A DNA stretch of 64,000 bases, taken from the NCBI RefSeq assembly GCF_000577815.1, contig NZ_CBYM010000010.1, positions 38,498 to 102,497 on the forward strand, in the 5' to 3' direction. This DNA is from Clostridium saudiense. Its GTDB lineage: Bacteria > Bacillota > Clostridia > Clostridiales > Clostridiaceae. Under the pieces are notes generated by a model. That model was not told the origin of the DNA, ran no database searches, and saw only the letters and a program-made list of their open reading frames with translations. The position numbers and the translations under genes were made by a program. Of this stretch, positions 54,135 to 62,017 are shown piece by piece; position 1 is the stretch's first letter; the number at the start of each line of letters is the position of its first letter.

Positions 54135-55391
54135 ATGGCAATTATAAAACCATTTAAAGCATATAGACCAGTAAAGGAGTTAGCTTCAAAGATTGCAGCA
54201 TTACCTTATGATGTAATGAATACTGAAGAAGCTCGTGAAATGGTAGAAGAAAATGAATATTCTTTTTTACATGTAGATAGGGGAGAAATTAATTTCCCAG
54301 GAAAAGTTAATATATATAGTGAAGAAGTGTATAAAAAATCTAGAGAAGTTTTAGATGAAATGATAGAAAAGAAATATTATATCCAGGATGAAAATCAATG
54401 CTTTTATATTTACAGACAAACTATGAATGGTAAAAGTCAAATTGGATTGGTAATGTGTGCTTCAGTAGACGATTATATAAATAATATAATTAAAAAGCAT
54501 GAAAAAACTAGAGCAGATAAAGAACGTGATAGAATAAATCATGTTGATTATTGTGATGCGCATACTGGACCTATATTTTTAACTTATAGAGAAAATTATG
54601 GTATTTCTAAAATAATAGATGAAAGTATAAAAGAAGAGCCAGTTTATGACTTTATATCAGAAGATGGTAATGGACATACTGTATGGGTAATTAATGATGA
54701 AGAAAAGATAAATAAATTAATACATTTATTTAAGGATGTTAAATACATGTATATAGCAGATGGCCATCATAGAACTAAATCTGCAGTTGAAGTATGCTTA
54801 AAAAGAAGAAAAGAAAATCCTAATTATAATGGAACTGAAGGATTTAACTATTTCTTAGCTATAGCATATCCAGATAGTGAGTTAGAAGTTTTAGATTATA
54901 ATAGAACTGTGAAGGATTTAAATGGACTTTCAAAGGAGGCATTTTTTAAAGCTGTAGAGGAGAAATTTACAGTGGAAAAGACATTAAATAATGAAAGATT
55001 TAAACCTGATAGTAAGCATACATTTGGTATGTATATTGATAAAGAGTGGTATAAATTAGAGGCAAAAGAAGGAAGTTTTGATGAAAATGATCCAACCGAC
55101 AGGTTGGATGTATCTATTCTTCAAAATAATTTATTATCTCCTATATTAGGAATTGATGATCCTACAAAATCAGATAGAATTGAATTTATAGGTGGAATAA
55201 GAGGGCTAAAGGAATTAGAAAAGAGGGCAAATAATGATATGAGAGTAAGCTTTGCTATGTATGCTACTACTATTGAGGATATAATGAGCATAGCTGATGC
55301 AGGAAAGATAATGCCACCTAAGTCTACATGGTTTGAACCAAAACCTAGAAGTGGATTATTTGTTCATAAGCTTACAGAGGTTCATAAATAA
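54135..55391 (+). CDS. DUF1015 protein in the serine operon
   Basis: 418 aa. KPFKAYRPVKELASKIAALPYDVMNTEEAREM is the standard DUF1015 start. YIADGHHRTKSAV (about 208-220) is the central motif and resembles the DGHHR motif of ParB-fold serine kinases such as archaeal SerK. KHEKTRADKERDR and the C-terminal MPPKSTWFEPKPRSGLFVH are also conserved. It sits between serA (63 bases) and serC (about 75 bases), so a role in serine or phosphoserine turnover is likely, but no biochemistry is assumed. No serB phosphatase is in the window. Confidence 0.9.
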   Translation: MAIIKPFKAYRPVKELASKIAALPYDVMNTEEAREMVEENEYSFLHVDRGEINFPGKVNIYSEEVYKKSREVLDEMIEKKYYIQDENQCFYIYRQTMNGKSQIGLVMCASVDDYINNIIKKHEKTRADKERDRINHVDYCDAHTGPIFLTYRENYGISKIIDESIKEEPVYDFISEDGNGHTVWVINDEEKINKLIHLFKDVKYMYIADGHHRTKSAVEVCLKRRKENPNYNGTEGFNYFLAIAYPDSELEVLDYNRTVKDLNGLSKEAFFKAVEEKFTVEKTLNNERFKPDSKHTFGMYIDKEWYKLEAKEGSFDENDPTDRLDVSILQNNLLSPILGIDDPTKSDRIEFIGGIRGLKELEKRANNDMRVSFAMYATTIEDIMSIADAGKIMPPKSTWFEPKPRSGLFVHKLTEVHK

Positions 55392-55465
55392 TAAAATATA
55401 TTAATAATAAAATAAAGAGGGCTATTAAAAAACAAAATATAATGAAAAATTGGGGGGACATTTTT

Positions 55466-56548
55466 ATGTCAAGAGTATATAATTTTGCAGCAGGACCAGC
55501 AGTGTTACCAGAAGAGGTTCTTAAAGAAGCAGCAGAAGAAATGTTAGATTATAGAGGAACAGGAATGTCTGTAATGGAAATGAGCCATCGCTCTAAAGCA
55601 TTTGAAGAAATTATTCAGGATGCAGAAAGAGATTTAAGAGAATTAATGAACATCCCAGATAATTATAAGGTGCTATTCCTTCAAGGTGGAGGCTCAACAC
55701 AATTTGCAATGATTCCAATGAATCTAATGAAAAATAGAGTTGCGGATTATATTATAACAGGTCAATGGGCTAAAAAAGCAGCAGCAGAAGCAAAAAGGTA
55801 TGGAAAGGTAAATGAGTTGGCTTCATCAGCAGATAAGACATTTTCTTATATTCCTGATGTAAGCAAGATAGAAGTTAGTGATGATGCAGATTATGTGTAT
55901 ATCTGCCATAACAATACAATCTATGGAACTACTTATCATAATCTTCCTGATACAAAAGGAAAAGTTTTAGTTGCTGACATGTCATCAGATATATTATCAC
56001 AACCTATCGATGTTACTAAATACGGATTAATATTTGCTGGAGTTCAAAAAAATATTGGACCAGCAGGTACAGTAGTTGTAATAATACGTGAAGATTTAAT
56101 TACAGAGGATGTACTCGAAGGAACTCCAACAATGCTTCAATATAAGATACATGCAGATAATAAATCTTTATATAATACTCCACCTGCTTATGGAATTTAT
56201 ATTTGTGGTAAGGTATTTAAACATCTTAAAAAGTTAGGTGGATTAGAAGCTATGAAAGTTAGAAATGAAGAAAAGGCCAAAATTCTTTATGATTTTCTTG
56301 ATTCAAGTGAATTATTTAAAGGTACAGTTGTAAAGGCGGATCGTTCTTTAATGAATGTACCATTTGTAACAGGAAATAAGGACTTAGATTCTAAGTTCAT
56401 TAAGGAAGCTAAAGAAGCAGGGATTGAAAATATTAAAGGGCATAGAACAGTTGGTGGTATGAGAGCAAGTATTTATAATGCTATGCCAATTGAAGGTGTT
56501 AAATATTTAGTTGAATTTATGAAGAAGTTTGAAGCTGAAAATAAATAA
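55466..56548 (+). CDS. serC: Phosphoserine aminotransferase SerC
   Basis: 360 aa, PLP enzyme converting phosphohydroxypyruvate and glutamate to phosphoserine. RVYNFAAGPAVLPEEVL, FLQGGGSTQFAMIPMN, and GLIFAGVQKNIGPAG, whose Lys binds PLP, are canonical, as is GHRTVGGMRASIYNAMP. ATG 55466 is used, since TGGGGGG lies ahead of it; ATG 55442 would add eight unrelated residues. Ends at a terminator. Confidence 0.96.
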   Translation: MSRVYNFAAGPAVLPEEVLKEAAEEMLDYRGTGMSVMEMSHRSKAFEEIIQDAERDLRELMNIPDNYKVLFLQGGGSTQFAMIPMNLMKNRVADYIITGQWAKKAAAEAKRYGKVNELASSADKTFSYIPDVSKIEVSDDADYVYICHNNTIYGTTYHNLPDTKGKVLVADMSSDILSQPIDVTKYGLIFAGVQKNIGPAGTVVVIIREDLITEDVLEGTPTMLQYKIHADNKSLYNTPPAYGIYICGKVFKHLKKLGGLEAMKVRNEEKAKILYDFLDSSELFKGTVVKADRSLMNVPFVTGNKDLDSKFIKEAKEAGIENIKGHRTVGGMRASIYNAMPIEGVKYLVEFMKKFEAENK

Positions 56549-56557
56549 TTAAATAAT

Positions 56558-56594
56558 AAAGAGTTAAGGCTTAATAAAAGTCTTAACTCTTTAT
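56558..56594. terminator. Bidirectional terminator after serC
   Basis: The stem AAAGAGTTAAG / CTTAACTCTTT with a 12-base loop between convergent serC and mtnN. Confidence 0.85.
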
Positions 56595-56597
56595 AGA

Positions 56598-57293
56598 TTA
56601 TTGAAGTTTATTTAACATTGTTTTTAAGATAAATGTTGAGTTTTTCACTCCAATTGGAGTGAATTTTTCAAAGTCCATATGAGCTCCGTTATTAGCATTA
56701 TCAGAAATAGATCTAATAACAACAAAAGGTATATTGTTTAAGTAACAAACGTGAGCAATACTTGCTCCTTCCATTTCACAAGCTAATGCTTGGAATTCTT
56801 TTTCTAGCCATTGAATTTTATCTAATGAAGCAACGAACATATCTCCAGATACTATTCTTCCTGAGAATGTCTTGAAATCAGAAGCTTCAGCACATGCAGC
56901 TTTAGCAGTTTCAACTAATTTTTCATCACATTTAAAATCAAATGTATCCATTCTAGGAATTTGCCCTACAGGATCACCGAAAGCAGTAGTATCCATATCG
57001 TATTGAACTAAATTTTCAGCTATAACAACATCACCAGGGAATATGTCCTTTCCTATTCCACCAGCAACACCAACGTTTATTACAGAAGAAACATTATATT
57101 CAGATACAAGTATTTGAGTACAAACAGCAGCATTTACTTTACCAATACCACATACTACAGCCACAACGTTGTGTCCCCATAACTTTCCTTTGTGGAATTT
57201 CATTTTTGCTTTTTCTTCAACAGTTTCTAATTCCATGTCTTTTAATAGAATTTCTAATTCTTCAGACATAGCACCAATTATTCCTAAAATCAT
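56598..57293 (-). CDS. mtnN: 5'-methylthioadenosine/S-adenosylhomocysteine nucleosidase
   Basis: 231 aa. LGIIGAMSEELEILLKDM, the segment NVGVAGGI, catalytic Glu in ALACEMEGASIAHVC and Asp in RSISDNANNGA. It splits MTA and SAH, recycling methionine and feeding the autoinducer-2 precursor pathway. ATG 57293 behind GGAGG. A structured region lies upstream (57384-57458). Confidence 0.96.
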   Translation of the reverse strand: MILGIIGAMSEELEILLKDMELETVEEKAKMKFHKGKLWGHNVVAVVCGIGKVNAAVCTQILVSEYNVSSVINVGVAGGIGKDIFPGDVVIAENLVQYDMDTTAFGDPVGQIPRMDTFDFKCDEKLVETAKAACAEASDFKTFSGRIVSGDMFVASLDKIQWLEKEFQALACEMEGASIAHVCYLNNIPFVVIRSISDNANNGAHMDFEKFTPIGVKNSTFILKTMLNKLQ

Positions 57294-57343
57294 ATTAAAC
57301 CTCCATTTATAAATATATAGTTTTACATAAACTGAATTTTTTG

Positions 57344-57373
57344 CTTAAGATGGAATTTTAATTCCACCTTAAG
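57344..57373. repeat. 30-base near-perfect palindrome
   Basis: CTTAAGATGGAATT pairs with AATTCCACCTTAAG with one G-T pair and a 2-base loop. It lies 50 bases upstream of the mtnN start, inside its presumed leader. No T-run follows in either direction. Confidence 0.6.
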
Positions 57374-57383
57374 GTTAGAACTC

Positions 57384-57458
57384 TTTATCTAGGGATGTGT
57401 CCGTTGTTATTTCCTACATAATGATGTGGAATGTTACAACGACTAGCCATCAGATAAA
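57384..57458 (-). promoter_or_regulatory. Structured element upstream of mtnN (possible leader RNA)
   Basis: A 75-base irregular hairpin on the minus strand. The outer stem is TTTATCT / AGATAAA, then GATG / CATC, CGTTGT / ACAACG, TTCC / GGAA and ACAT / ATGT, closed by a four-base loop, with unpaired bulges between. The nested pairing resembles an RNA aptamer or a small mobile palindrome. It matches no riboswitch consensus that I know. On the other side it lies about 150 bases before tcdA. Confidence 0.4.
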
Positions 57459-57604
57459 ATATATTATATACTTTCATGTAAGTATTTAATAGTAGAGAAA
57501 TATAAATATAGTGTAAAAACGGTTAAATTAGTTACTTGTATAAATAAGGGCTATAGTTTAAAATAAGTAACAATATATTATAAACGTTAAAGGAGAAACT
57601 GAAG

Positions 57605-58321
57605 ATGGCATTAAATGAATTTTGTAGAACTGAATTACTAGTTGGTGAAGAGGGAATAAATAAGTTACATAATTCAAAAGTAATTGTTTTTGGAATTGGC
57701 GGAGTTGGAAGTTTTGTTGTTGAAGCATTAACAAGAGCTGGTGTAGGTAACTTAATATTAGTAGACAATGATACTATATGTATTTCAAATTTAAATAGAC
57801 AAATACATGCAACACAAGCTACTGTTGGAATGATAAAAGTAGAAGCAATGAAGGAAAGAGTTATTTCTATTAATCCAAAATGTAACGTTGAAGCTAAACA
57901 AGTATTTATTACAGCTGATAATATATCTGAGATTATTCCATCAGATGTTGATTATGTAGTAGATGCTATAGATACAGTTACATCAAAATTAGCATTAGCT
58001 GAATATTGCTACAAAAATAATATAAATATAATAAGCTCAATGGGAACTGGAAATAAGATGGATCCAACTCAATTTAGAGTTTCTGATGTATTTAAGACAA
58101 AGGTATGCCCTTTAGCAAAGGTTATGAGACATGAATTAAGAAAAAGAGGAGTAAAGAAATTAAAGGTTGTTTACTCTGAAGAAATGCCAATGACACCAGA
58201 TAAGGGAAGGGCTGTACCATCAGCAAAAAGACAAACTCCAGGAAGTATATCATTTGTACCACCAGTAGCTGGAATGATAATAGGTGGAGAAGTTATTAAA
58301 GACTTAACAGGAATAAAATAA
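57605..58321 (+). CDS. tcdA: tRNA threonylcarbamoyladenosine dehydratase TcdA (ThiF/MoeB fold)
   Basis: 238 aa. FGIGGVGSFVVEALTRAGVG is the nucleotide-binding loop, then DNDTICISNLNRQIHA with the catalytic Arg, and DAIDTVTSKLALAEYC. RTELLVGEEGINKL near the start and VPPVAGMIIGGEVIKDL at the end fit TcdA/CsdL, which forms the cyclic ct6A37 in tRNA using ATP. Other E1-like family roles are less likely given the length. GGAGAAA-type site before ATG. Confidence 0.9.
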   Translation: MALNEFCRTELLVGEEGINKLHNSKVIVFGIGGVGSFVVEALTRAGVGNLILVDNDTICISNLNRQIHATQATVGMIKVEAMKERVISINPKCNVEAKQVFITADNISEIIPSDVDYVVDAIDTVTSKLALAEYCYKNNINIISSMGTGNKMDPTQFRVSDVFKTKVCPLAKVMRHELRKRGVKKLKVVYSEEMPMTPDKGRAVPSAKRQTPGSISFVPPVAGMIIGGEVIKDLTGIK

Positions 58322-58340
58322 AAAAGTGCACAGCAGCTTT

Positions 58341-58469
58341 TTTAGTTAGTAGTTTTGAGTTAATAGTTAAGGATGAAACTCCTAGTGGAGTTTCTTAAAA
58401 TATATATTTTTTTAAATTCAGTTCAGCTGAATTTGGTCCTTGACTATTAATTATTAACTTCTAACTAAA
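58341..58469. repeat. Dispersed palindromic repeat (copy aligned with 639-764)
   Basis: About 33 bases at each end are inverted copies (TTTAGTTAGTAGTTTTGAG at left; TTATTAACTTCTAACTAAA at right). The centre has AAACTCC-GGAGTTT and ATTCAGTTCAGCTGAAT hairpins joined by a T/A tract, the same order as in the copy at 639 read in reverse. Hairpin stems differ by paired substitutions. Confidence 0.65.
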
Positions 58470-58496
58470 ATATTATTTTGCAGTATTTTTAAATGA

Positions 58497-59168
58497 TTAA
58501 GATAAGGTTAAAGTTATATCATAATGTTCCCCAGTTAAATTAAACAGCAAGCTTTCTAATGAATTTTCAGCATTTTTTAGGGTTTGTGTATAGAAATCTT
58601 GATTATTCATTTTTTTACTAAACATATCATTAGCATTTATATATATTTCATTTATTTCTTCGGAAGAAAGCTTTAAATCACCAAACCTAAGAAGACCAAC
58701 TTCTGTATCACCATATATAGTTTTATTTTCATCAATATCTATACTGAAAATATCTATCTTTGGTATTGTAATATATATTTCCTTATTTGAGTTATCAATT
58801 TTTATATTATTAGTAGATAAGGTTGAAAAATCTATTGAATAAGAGCAATTAGCAAAAAAGGTTATTTTTTTGGATTTTTTAAATATATCTAAATTAAAAT
58901 AAGTATTATCTACTGTTAAGGTTTCACTAAGTTCAATTTCTAGTGGAATTAACTTATTTACATCTTTAATTTCATTAATCAATGTATCCTCAGTTAAAAT
59001 TTCAGATGATTTTATATTTAGAGCATTAGGAAGTAAATTTTTCAGCTTATTGGGATATTTAGTATATAAAAGAATTAATGATAAAAATATTATAAAAATT
59101 ATAAGAAATATTAATTTGAAAGTTTTAAATTTATATTTTCTTTTAGATAAAAAAATAATAACCCCCAC
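58497..59168 (-). CDS. DUF4230 protein
   Basis: About 223 aa. Membrane helix at about 19-36, then an extracytoplasmic domain with LIPLEIELSETLTVDN, KITFFANCSYSIDFS, ITIPKIDIFSIDIDENKTIYGDTEVGLLRFGDLKL split across about 145-185. This pattern is typical of DUF4230. Function unknown. The start is unclear: the only near start, GTG 59168, lies inside the AAGGTGG ribosome-binding sequence, and no ATG, GTG or TTG follows at a normal distance; an ATT at 59159 or 59156 would be correctly spaced. Confidence 0.8.
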   Translation of the reverse strand: MGVIIFLSKRKYKFKTFKLIFLIIFIIFLSLILLYTKYPNKLKNLLPNALNIKSSEILTEDTLINEIKDVNKLIPLEIELSETLTVDNTYFNLDIFKKSKKITFFANCSYSIDFSTLSTNNIKIDNSNKEIYITIPKIDIFSIDIDENKTIYGDTEVGLLRFGDLKLSSEEINEIYINANDMFSKKMNNQDFYTQTLKNAENSLESLLFNLTGEHYDITLTLS

Positions 59169-59334
59169 CTTGAACTATTGATATAATTAAATTCACATAA
59201 ATTAAATATATTAGTTAATAAGTAATGATATTACAGTAAGTAATATTTATATTTTTACTATAAAGTTAGTTGAGTTTTTTACTACTTTGTTTGTATAATA
59301 AGAATAGCTTAAAATGTGGTTTAGGAGAGTTAGT

Positions 59335-60264
59335 ATGGATAATCAAAAGGGAGTAAATATAGAGCTTATAAAGGGTACATTAGATGATTATATAATTAAG
59401 GATAAAGATAAAATTGTAATAGGAAGATTTACAATAACGGAATTAGATAAAGAAAATAAAAAGTGTAATTTGAAGCTAAAGTTCTATAGAGAAGATAATT
59501 ATGATTTATTAAAGATAACATTAGAAGCGATATTGAAGGCTGTATTTAAAAATAATAATATTTTTAAGGCTAATGTTACAGTAAGTGAAAATATAAATTT
59601 AAAACCATTTTTAGATAGTGGATTCATATTGGAAGCTATTTTTACAGACAATATATTCTTAAAGGGATGCTTTTATGATGAGTTAAGCTTTGGAATTAAT
59701 AGAAATGATTATTTATGCTCAAGTAGGGCTAACATAGTTGAACTTATAGGAAAAAATGTTGTAATTAGAAACTTTACACCAGATGATGCTCAAGAGTTAT
59801 TAGAATACTATATAAGAAATAAAGAACACTTGAGAGAATTTGAACCAGTAAGAGATAATAGCTTTTTTACTTATGAAGTACAAAAAGAGTTATTATTAGA
59901 AAGCTATAGGCAATTAATGACTGGTGTATGTAGTGATTTAGGAATATATTTATCTGGTAAGCTTATTGGAAAGATTAAGATTTCTAATATCGTTTATGGA
60001 GTATTTAAAAGTGGGATATTAGGTTATGCTATAGATAAAGATTATGAGGGTATGGGATATATGAAGGAATCTATAAATTTAATATTAGATTACGCAAAGG
60101 ATTATTTAGATTTACACAGATTAGAGGCATCTGTATTAACTACTAATGAAAGATCAAAGGGTGTTTTATTATCTTGTGGTTTTGAGGAGATAGGTCTTAA
60201 TAAAAAGTATTTATATATAAATGGTAAGTGGAGTGATCATATTACATTTTATAAAATTCTCTAA
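59335..60264 (+). CDS. GNAT-family acetyltransferase, two-part
   Basis: 309 aa. The C-terminal half (about 135-309) is a RimJ/RimL-type GNAT domain: VIRNFTPDDAQELLEYY, the motif GILGYAIDKDYEGMGYMKESINLILDYA and LHRLEASVLTTNERSKGVLLSCGFEEIG. The N-terminal half (1-130) looks like a degenerate second GNAT (IVIGRFTITELDKENKKCNLKLKFY, then KANVTVSENINLKPFLDSGFILE). Substrate unknown. ATG 59335 follows TAGGAGAG. The antiterminator gene starts 20 bases later. Confidence 0.85.
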   Translation: MDNQKGVNIELIKGTLDDYIIKDKDKIVIGRFTITELDKENKKCNLKLKFYREDNYDLLKITLEAILKAVFKNNNIFKANVTVSENINLKPFLDSGFILEAIFTDNIFLKGCFYDELSFGINRNDYLCSSRANIVELIGKNVVIRNFTPDDAQELLEYYIRNKEHLREFEPVRDNSFFTYEVQKELLLESYRQLMTGVCSDLGIYLSGKLIGKIKISNIVYGVFKSGILGYAIDKDYEGMGYMKESINLILDYAKDYLDLHRLEASVLTTNERSKGVLLSCGFEEIGLNKKYLYINGKWSDHITFYKIL

Positions 60265-60284
60265 ATTTTTGGGAGGTGTTTATT

Positions 60285-61139
60285 ATGGGGGTTAAATTAA
60301 GGGGAAAAAGTACTGTTATTAAAGCTTTGAATAATAATATGGTGCTGGTAAAAGATCAAGGTGTGGAAAAGATTCTTTTATCTAAAGGTATAGGGTTTAA
60401 TAAAAGGTTTGGAGATATTTTAGAAGAAAATTTAGAAGTAGATAAGATTTTTTCAATTGAAGATGAAAGAAATCAACAGAATTTAAAAGAAGTTTACAAT
60501 AGAGTAGATGGTGAATTTATTGCTATTTGTGAAGAGGCTATTGCTGAAATATCAGAGGAATTAGGAGAAGAACTTAATGAATCCATCCATATTGGATTGA
60601 TAGATCATTTAGCAGTAGCAATGAAAAGATTAAAAAATAAAGAGGAAATAAGTAATCCGTTTATTGTAGAAATTGAGACTTTATATAATGTTGAATTTGA
60701 AATGGCAAAAAAGATTATTAAAAAGCTTCAACGTAAATATAGAGTGAAGTTTCCACAGGGAGAGATTGGATTTATAACTTTGCATATACATTCGGCAAGA
60801 AATGGAAGAAAGCTATCCAATACAATAAAATATAGCTATTTAGCTAATAGAATAGTAGCTCATATAGAAAAAAGATTTAATGCAAAAATAAATAAAAGGT
60901 CTCTTGATTATGCTAGATTTTTATCTCACATAAGATTTACTATTGAAAGAATATTGACAGATACTTTATTAAAAAATGATTTAATTGATGCAATTAAGGA
61001 ATCTTATCCTATATCTTATGAAATTGCAGAAGAAGTATCTAAGATAATTGAAACTTCATTAGATAAAAAGGTACAGGAAGATGAAATTGCGTATATAGCA
61101 ATGCATATTGAAAGATTTAGATTAACGTTATGTAAATAA
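60285..61139 (+). CDS. LicT/GlcT-family transcription antiterminator
   Basis: 284 aa. The CAT RNA-binding domain (1-60; KALNNNMVLVKDQGVEKILLSKGIGFNKRFGD) is followed by PRD1 (about 65-170, HIGLIDHLAVAMKR) and PRD2 (about 175-284, HIHSARN...YIAMHIERF), carrying the His residues that are phosphorylated by PTS proteins. It binds RAT RNA hairpins and prevents early termination. A matching RAT site lies in the crr leader (61788-61848), and the EIICB gene is nearby, so GlcT-like control of glucose-type PTS is likely. ATG 60285 behind GGGAGGTG. Confidence 0.93.
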   Translation: MGVKLRGKSTVIKALNNNMVLVKDQGVEKILLSKGIGFNKRFGDILEENLEVDKIFSIEDERNQQNLKEVYNRVDGEFIAICEEAIAEISEELGEELNESIHIGLIDHLAVAMKRLKNKEEISNPFIVEIETLYNVEFEMAKKIIKKLQRKYRVKFPQGEIGFITLHIHSARNGRKLSNTIKYSYLANRIVAHIEKRFNAKINKRSLDYARFLSHIRFTIERILTDTLLKNDLIDAIKESYPISYEIAEEVSKIIETSLDKKVQEDEIAYIAMHIERFRLTLCK

Positions 61140-61172
61140 AAAATAGCTGAGGCATTGCCTTAGCTATTTTTT
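61138..61172. terminator. Bidirectional terminator
   Basis: The stem AAATAGCTGAGGCA / GCCTTAGCTATTT with minimal loop, T-run on the plus strand, between convergent antiterminator and crr genes. Confidence 0.88.
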
Positions 61173-61180
61173 TATATTTA

Positions 61181-61711
61181 TTAAACTTCGAAGTTAACAA
61201 CTACGTCTTTACCAGCAGTAACTGATCCTGATTCAACTGCATTTATTGATTTAGCAGCATCAACATTTGTAATTAAAACTGGAGTAGCAAGAGATAATCC
61301 TTTTCCTAAAATGAAATCTCTATCAATCTTAATGATTGGAGTACCAGCTTTTACTTTTGTACCAGCTTCAACTAATTGTTCAAAACCTTCACCGTTTAAT
61401 CCAACAGTATCAACACCGATGTGAACTAATAATTCTAGTCCATTTTCTAAAGTCATTGCAAATGCATGCTTAGTTTTGAACACTAATGATAATTCACCGT
61501 CAGCAGGAGCTACAACAGTATCACCAGTTATCATAATAGCTGCACCATCTCCAGCCATTTTTCCAGCGAAAACAGGGTCTGGCACTTCTGATAAAGGCAT
61601 TAAGTCACCAGTTGCAACTGCAACTAGGGCAGTCTTTGGAGCTTCAACTGAAGTATTTGTTTCTACTTTCTCTTCTGATTTTCCGAATAATTTTTTAAAA
61701 AAATTAGCCAT
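61181..61711 (-). CDS. crr: PTS glucose-type EIIA component (Crr)
   Basis: 176 aa. A short amphipathic N-terminus (ANFFKKLFGKSEEK), then the EIIA-Glc fold: LSEVPDPVFAGKMAGDG, KTKHAFAMTLENG (first His) and ELLVHIGVDTVGLNG (phosphorylated His). It passes phosphate from HPr to a EIIB domain and may regulate other permeases. It is transcribed away from the EIICB gene and controlled by a RAT/terminator leader. The start region carries a 16-base palindrome over the ribosome binding site. Confidence 0.95.
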   Translation of the reverse strand: MANFFKKLFGKSEEKVETNTSVEAPKTALVAVATGDLMPLSEVPDPVFAGKMAGDGAAIMITGDTVVAPADGELSLVFKTKHAFAMTLENGLELLVHIGVDTVGLNGEGFEQLVEAGTKVKAGTPIIKIDRDFILGKGLSLATPVLITNVDAAKSINAVESGSVTAGKDVVVNFEV

Positions 61712-61718
61712 AATATTT

Positions 61719-61734
61719 CCTGATTATAATCAGG
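61719..61734 (-). promoter_or_regulatory. 16-base palindrome covering the crr ribosome binding site
   Basis: CCTGATTATAATCAGG is a perfect palindrome ending 8 bases before the crr ATG; its distal arm contains the AGGA that would pair with 16S rRNA. A second purine-rich site (AAAGGAAGTG) lies just upstream. It could reduce crr translation, or bind a dimeric regulator. Confidence 0.4.
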
Positions 61735-61787
61735 GTTCACTTCCTTTCTAAAAATAAGATTACACAATTTTTGGGTATAAAATAAAA

Positions 61788-61848
61788 AGGCATAAGTATA
61801 TCTTTATTAAAGATTAACTTATGCCTGATTTAACAGTAACACGTTTCA
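61788..61848 (-). promoter_or_regulatory. RAT antiterminator site overlapping an intrinsic terminator (crr leader)
   Basis: On the minus strand the RNA reads AAACGTGTTACTG...ATCAGGCATAAG, the pattern GTTACTG...CAGGCA recognised by LicT/SacT/GlcT proteins. The 3' part of that hairpin is also the 5' arm of a terminator (AGGCATAAGT / ACTTATGCCT, followed by TTTTTATTTT). The two structures exclude each other, the textbook arrangement of PRD antiterminator control. Confidence 0.85.
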
Positions 61849-61920
61849 ATCTAGATTATATATTTTTGAGAATAGTATGTCAATATGTATAGTAAATTAT
61901 TACTAAAATAAAAAAAGCTT

Positions 61921-61958
61921 TGAAAACGTTGGCAAGTGATGCCAAGGTATTTTATAAT
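61921..61958 (+). promoter_or_regulatory. CcpA-like cre site on the EIICB promoter
   Basis: TGAAAACGTTGGCA (61921-61934) fits the catabolite-response consensus with one mismatch. It overlaps a -35 TTGGCA (61929-61934), which stands 18 bases from a consensus -10 TATAAT (61953-61958). A cre on the -35 would normally repress. Binding by CcpA is inferred. Confidence 0.6.
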
Positions 61959-62017
61959 AAATTTGTAAAATAAATTAAGTTCAAATTGTGAGGCGTGCAA
62001 CCATAAAAGTGGGCATT

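Noticed and set aside
57294..57604. SAM, purine or tetrahydrofolate riboswitch before mtnN
   Set aside because: Hairpin layout does not fit any of those consensus structures; kept only as an unassigned structure.
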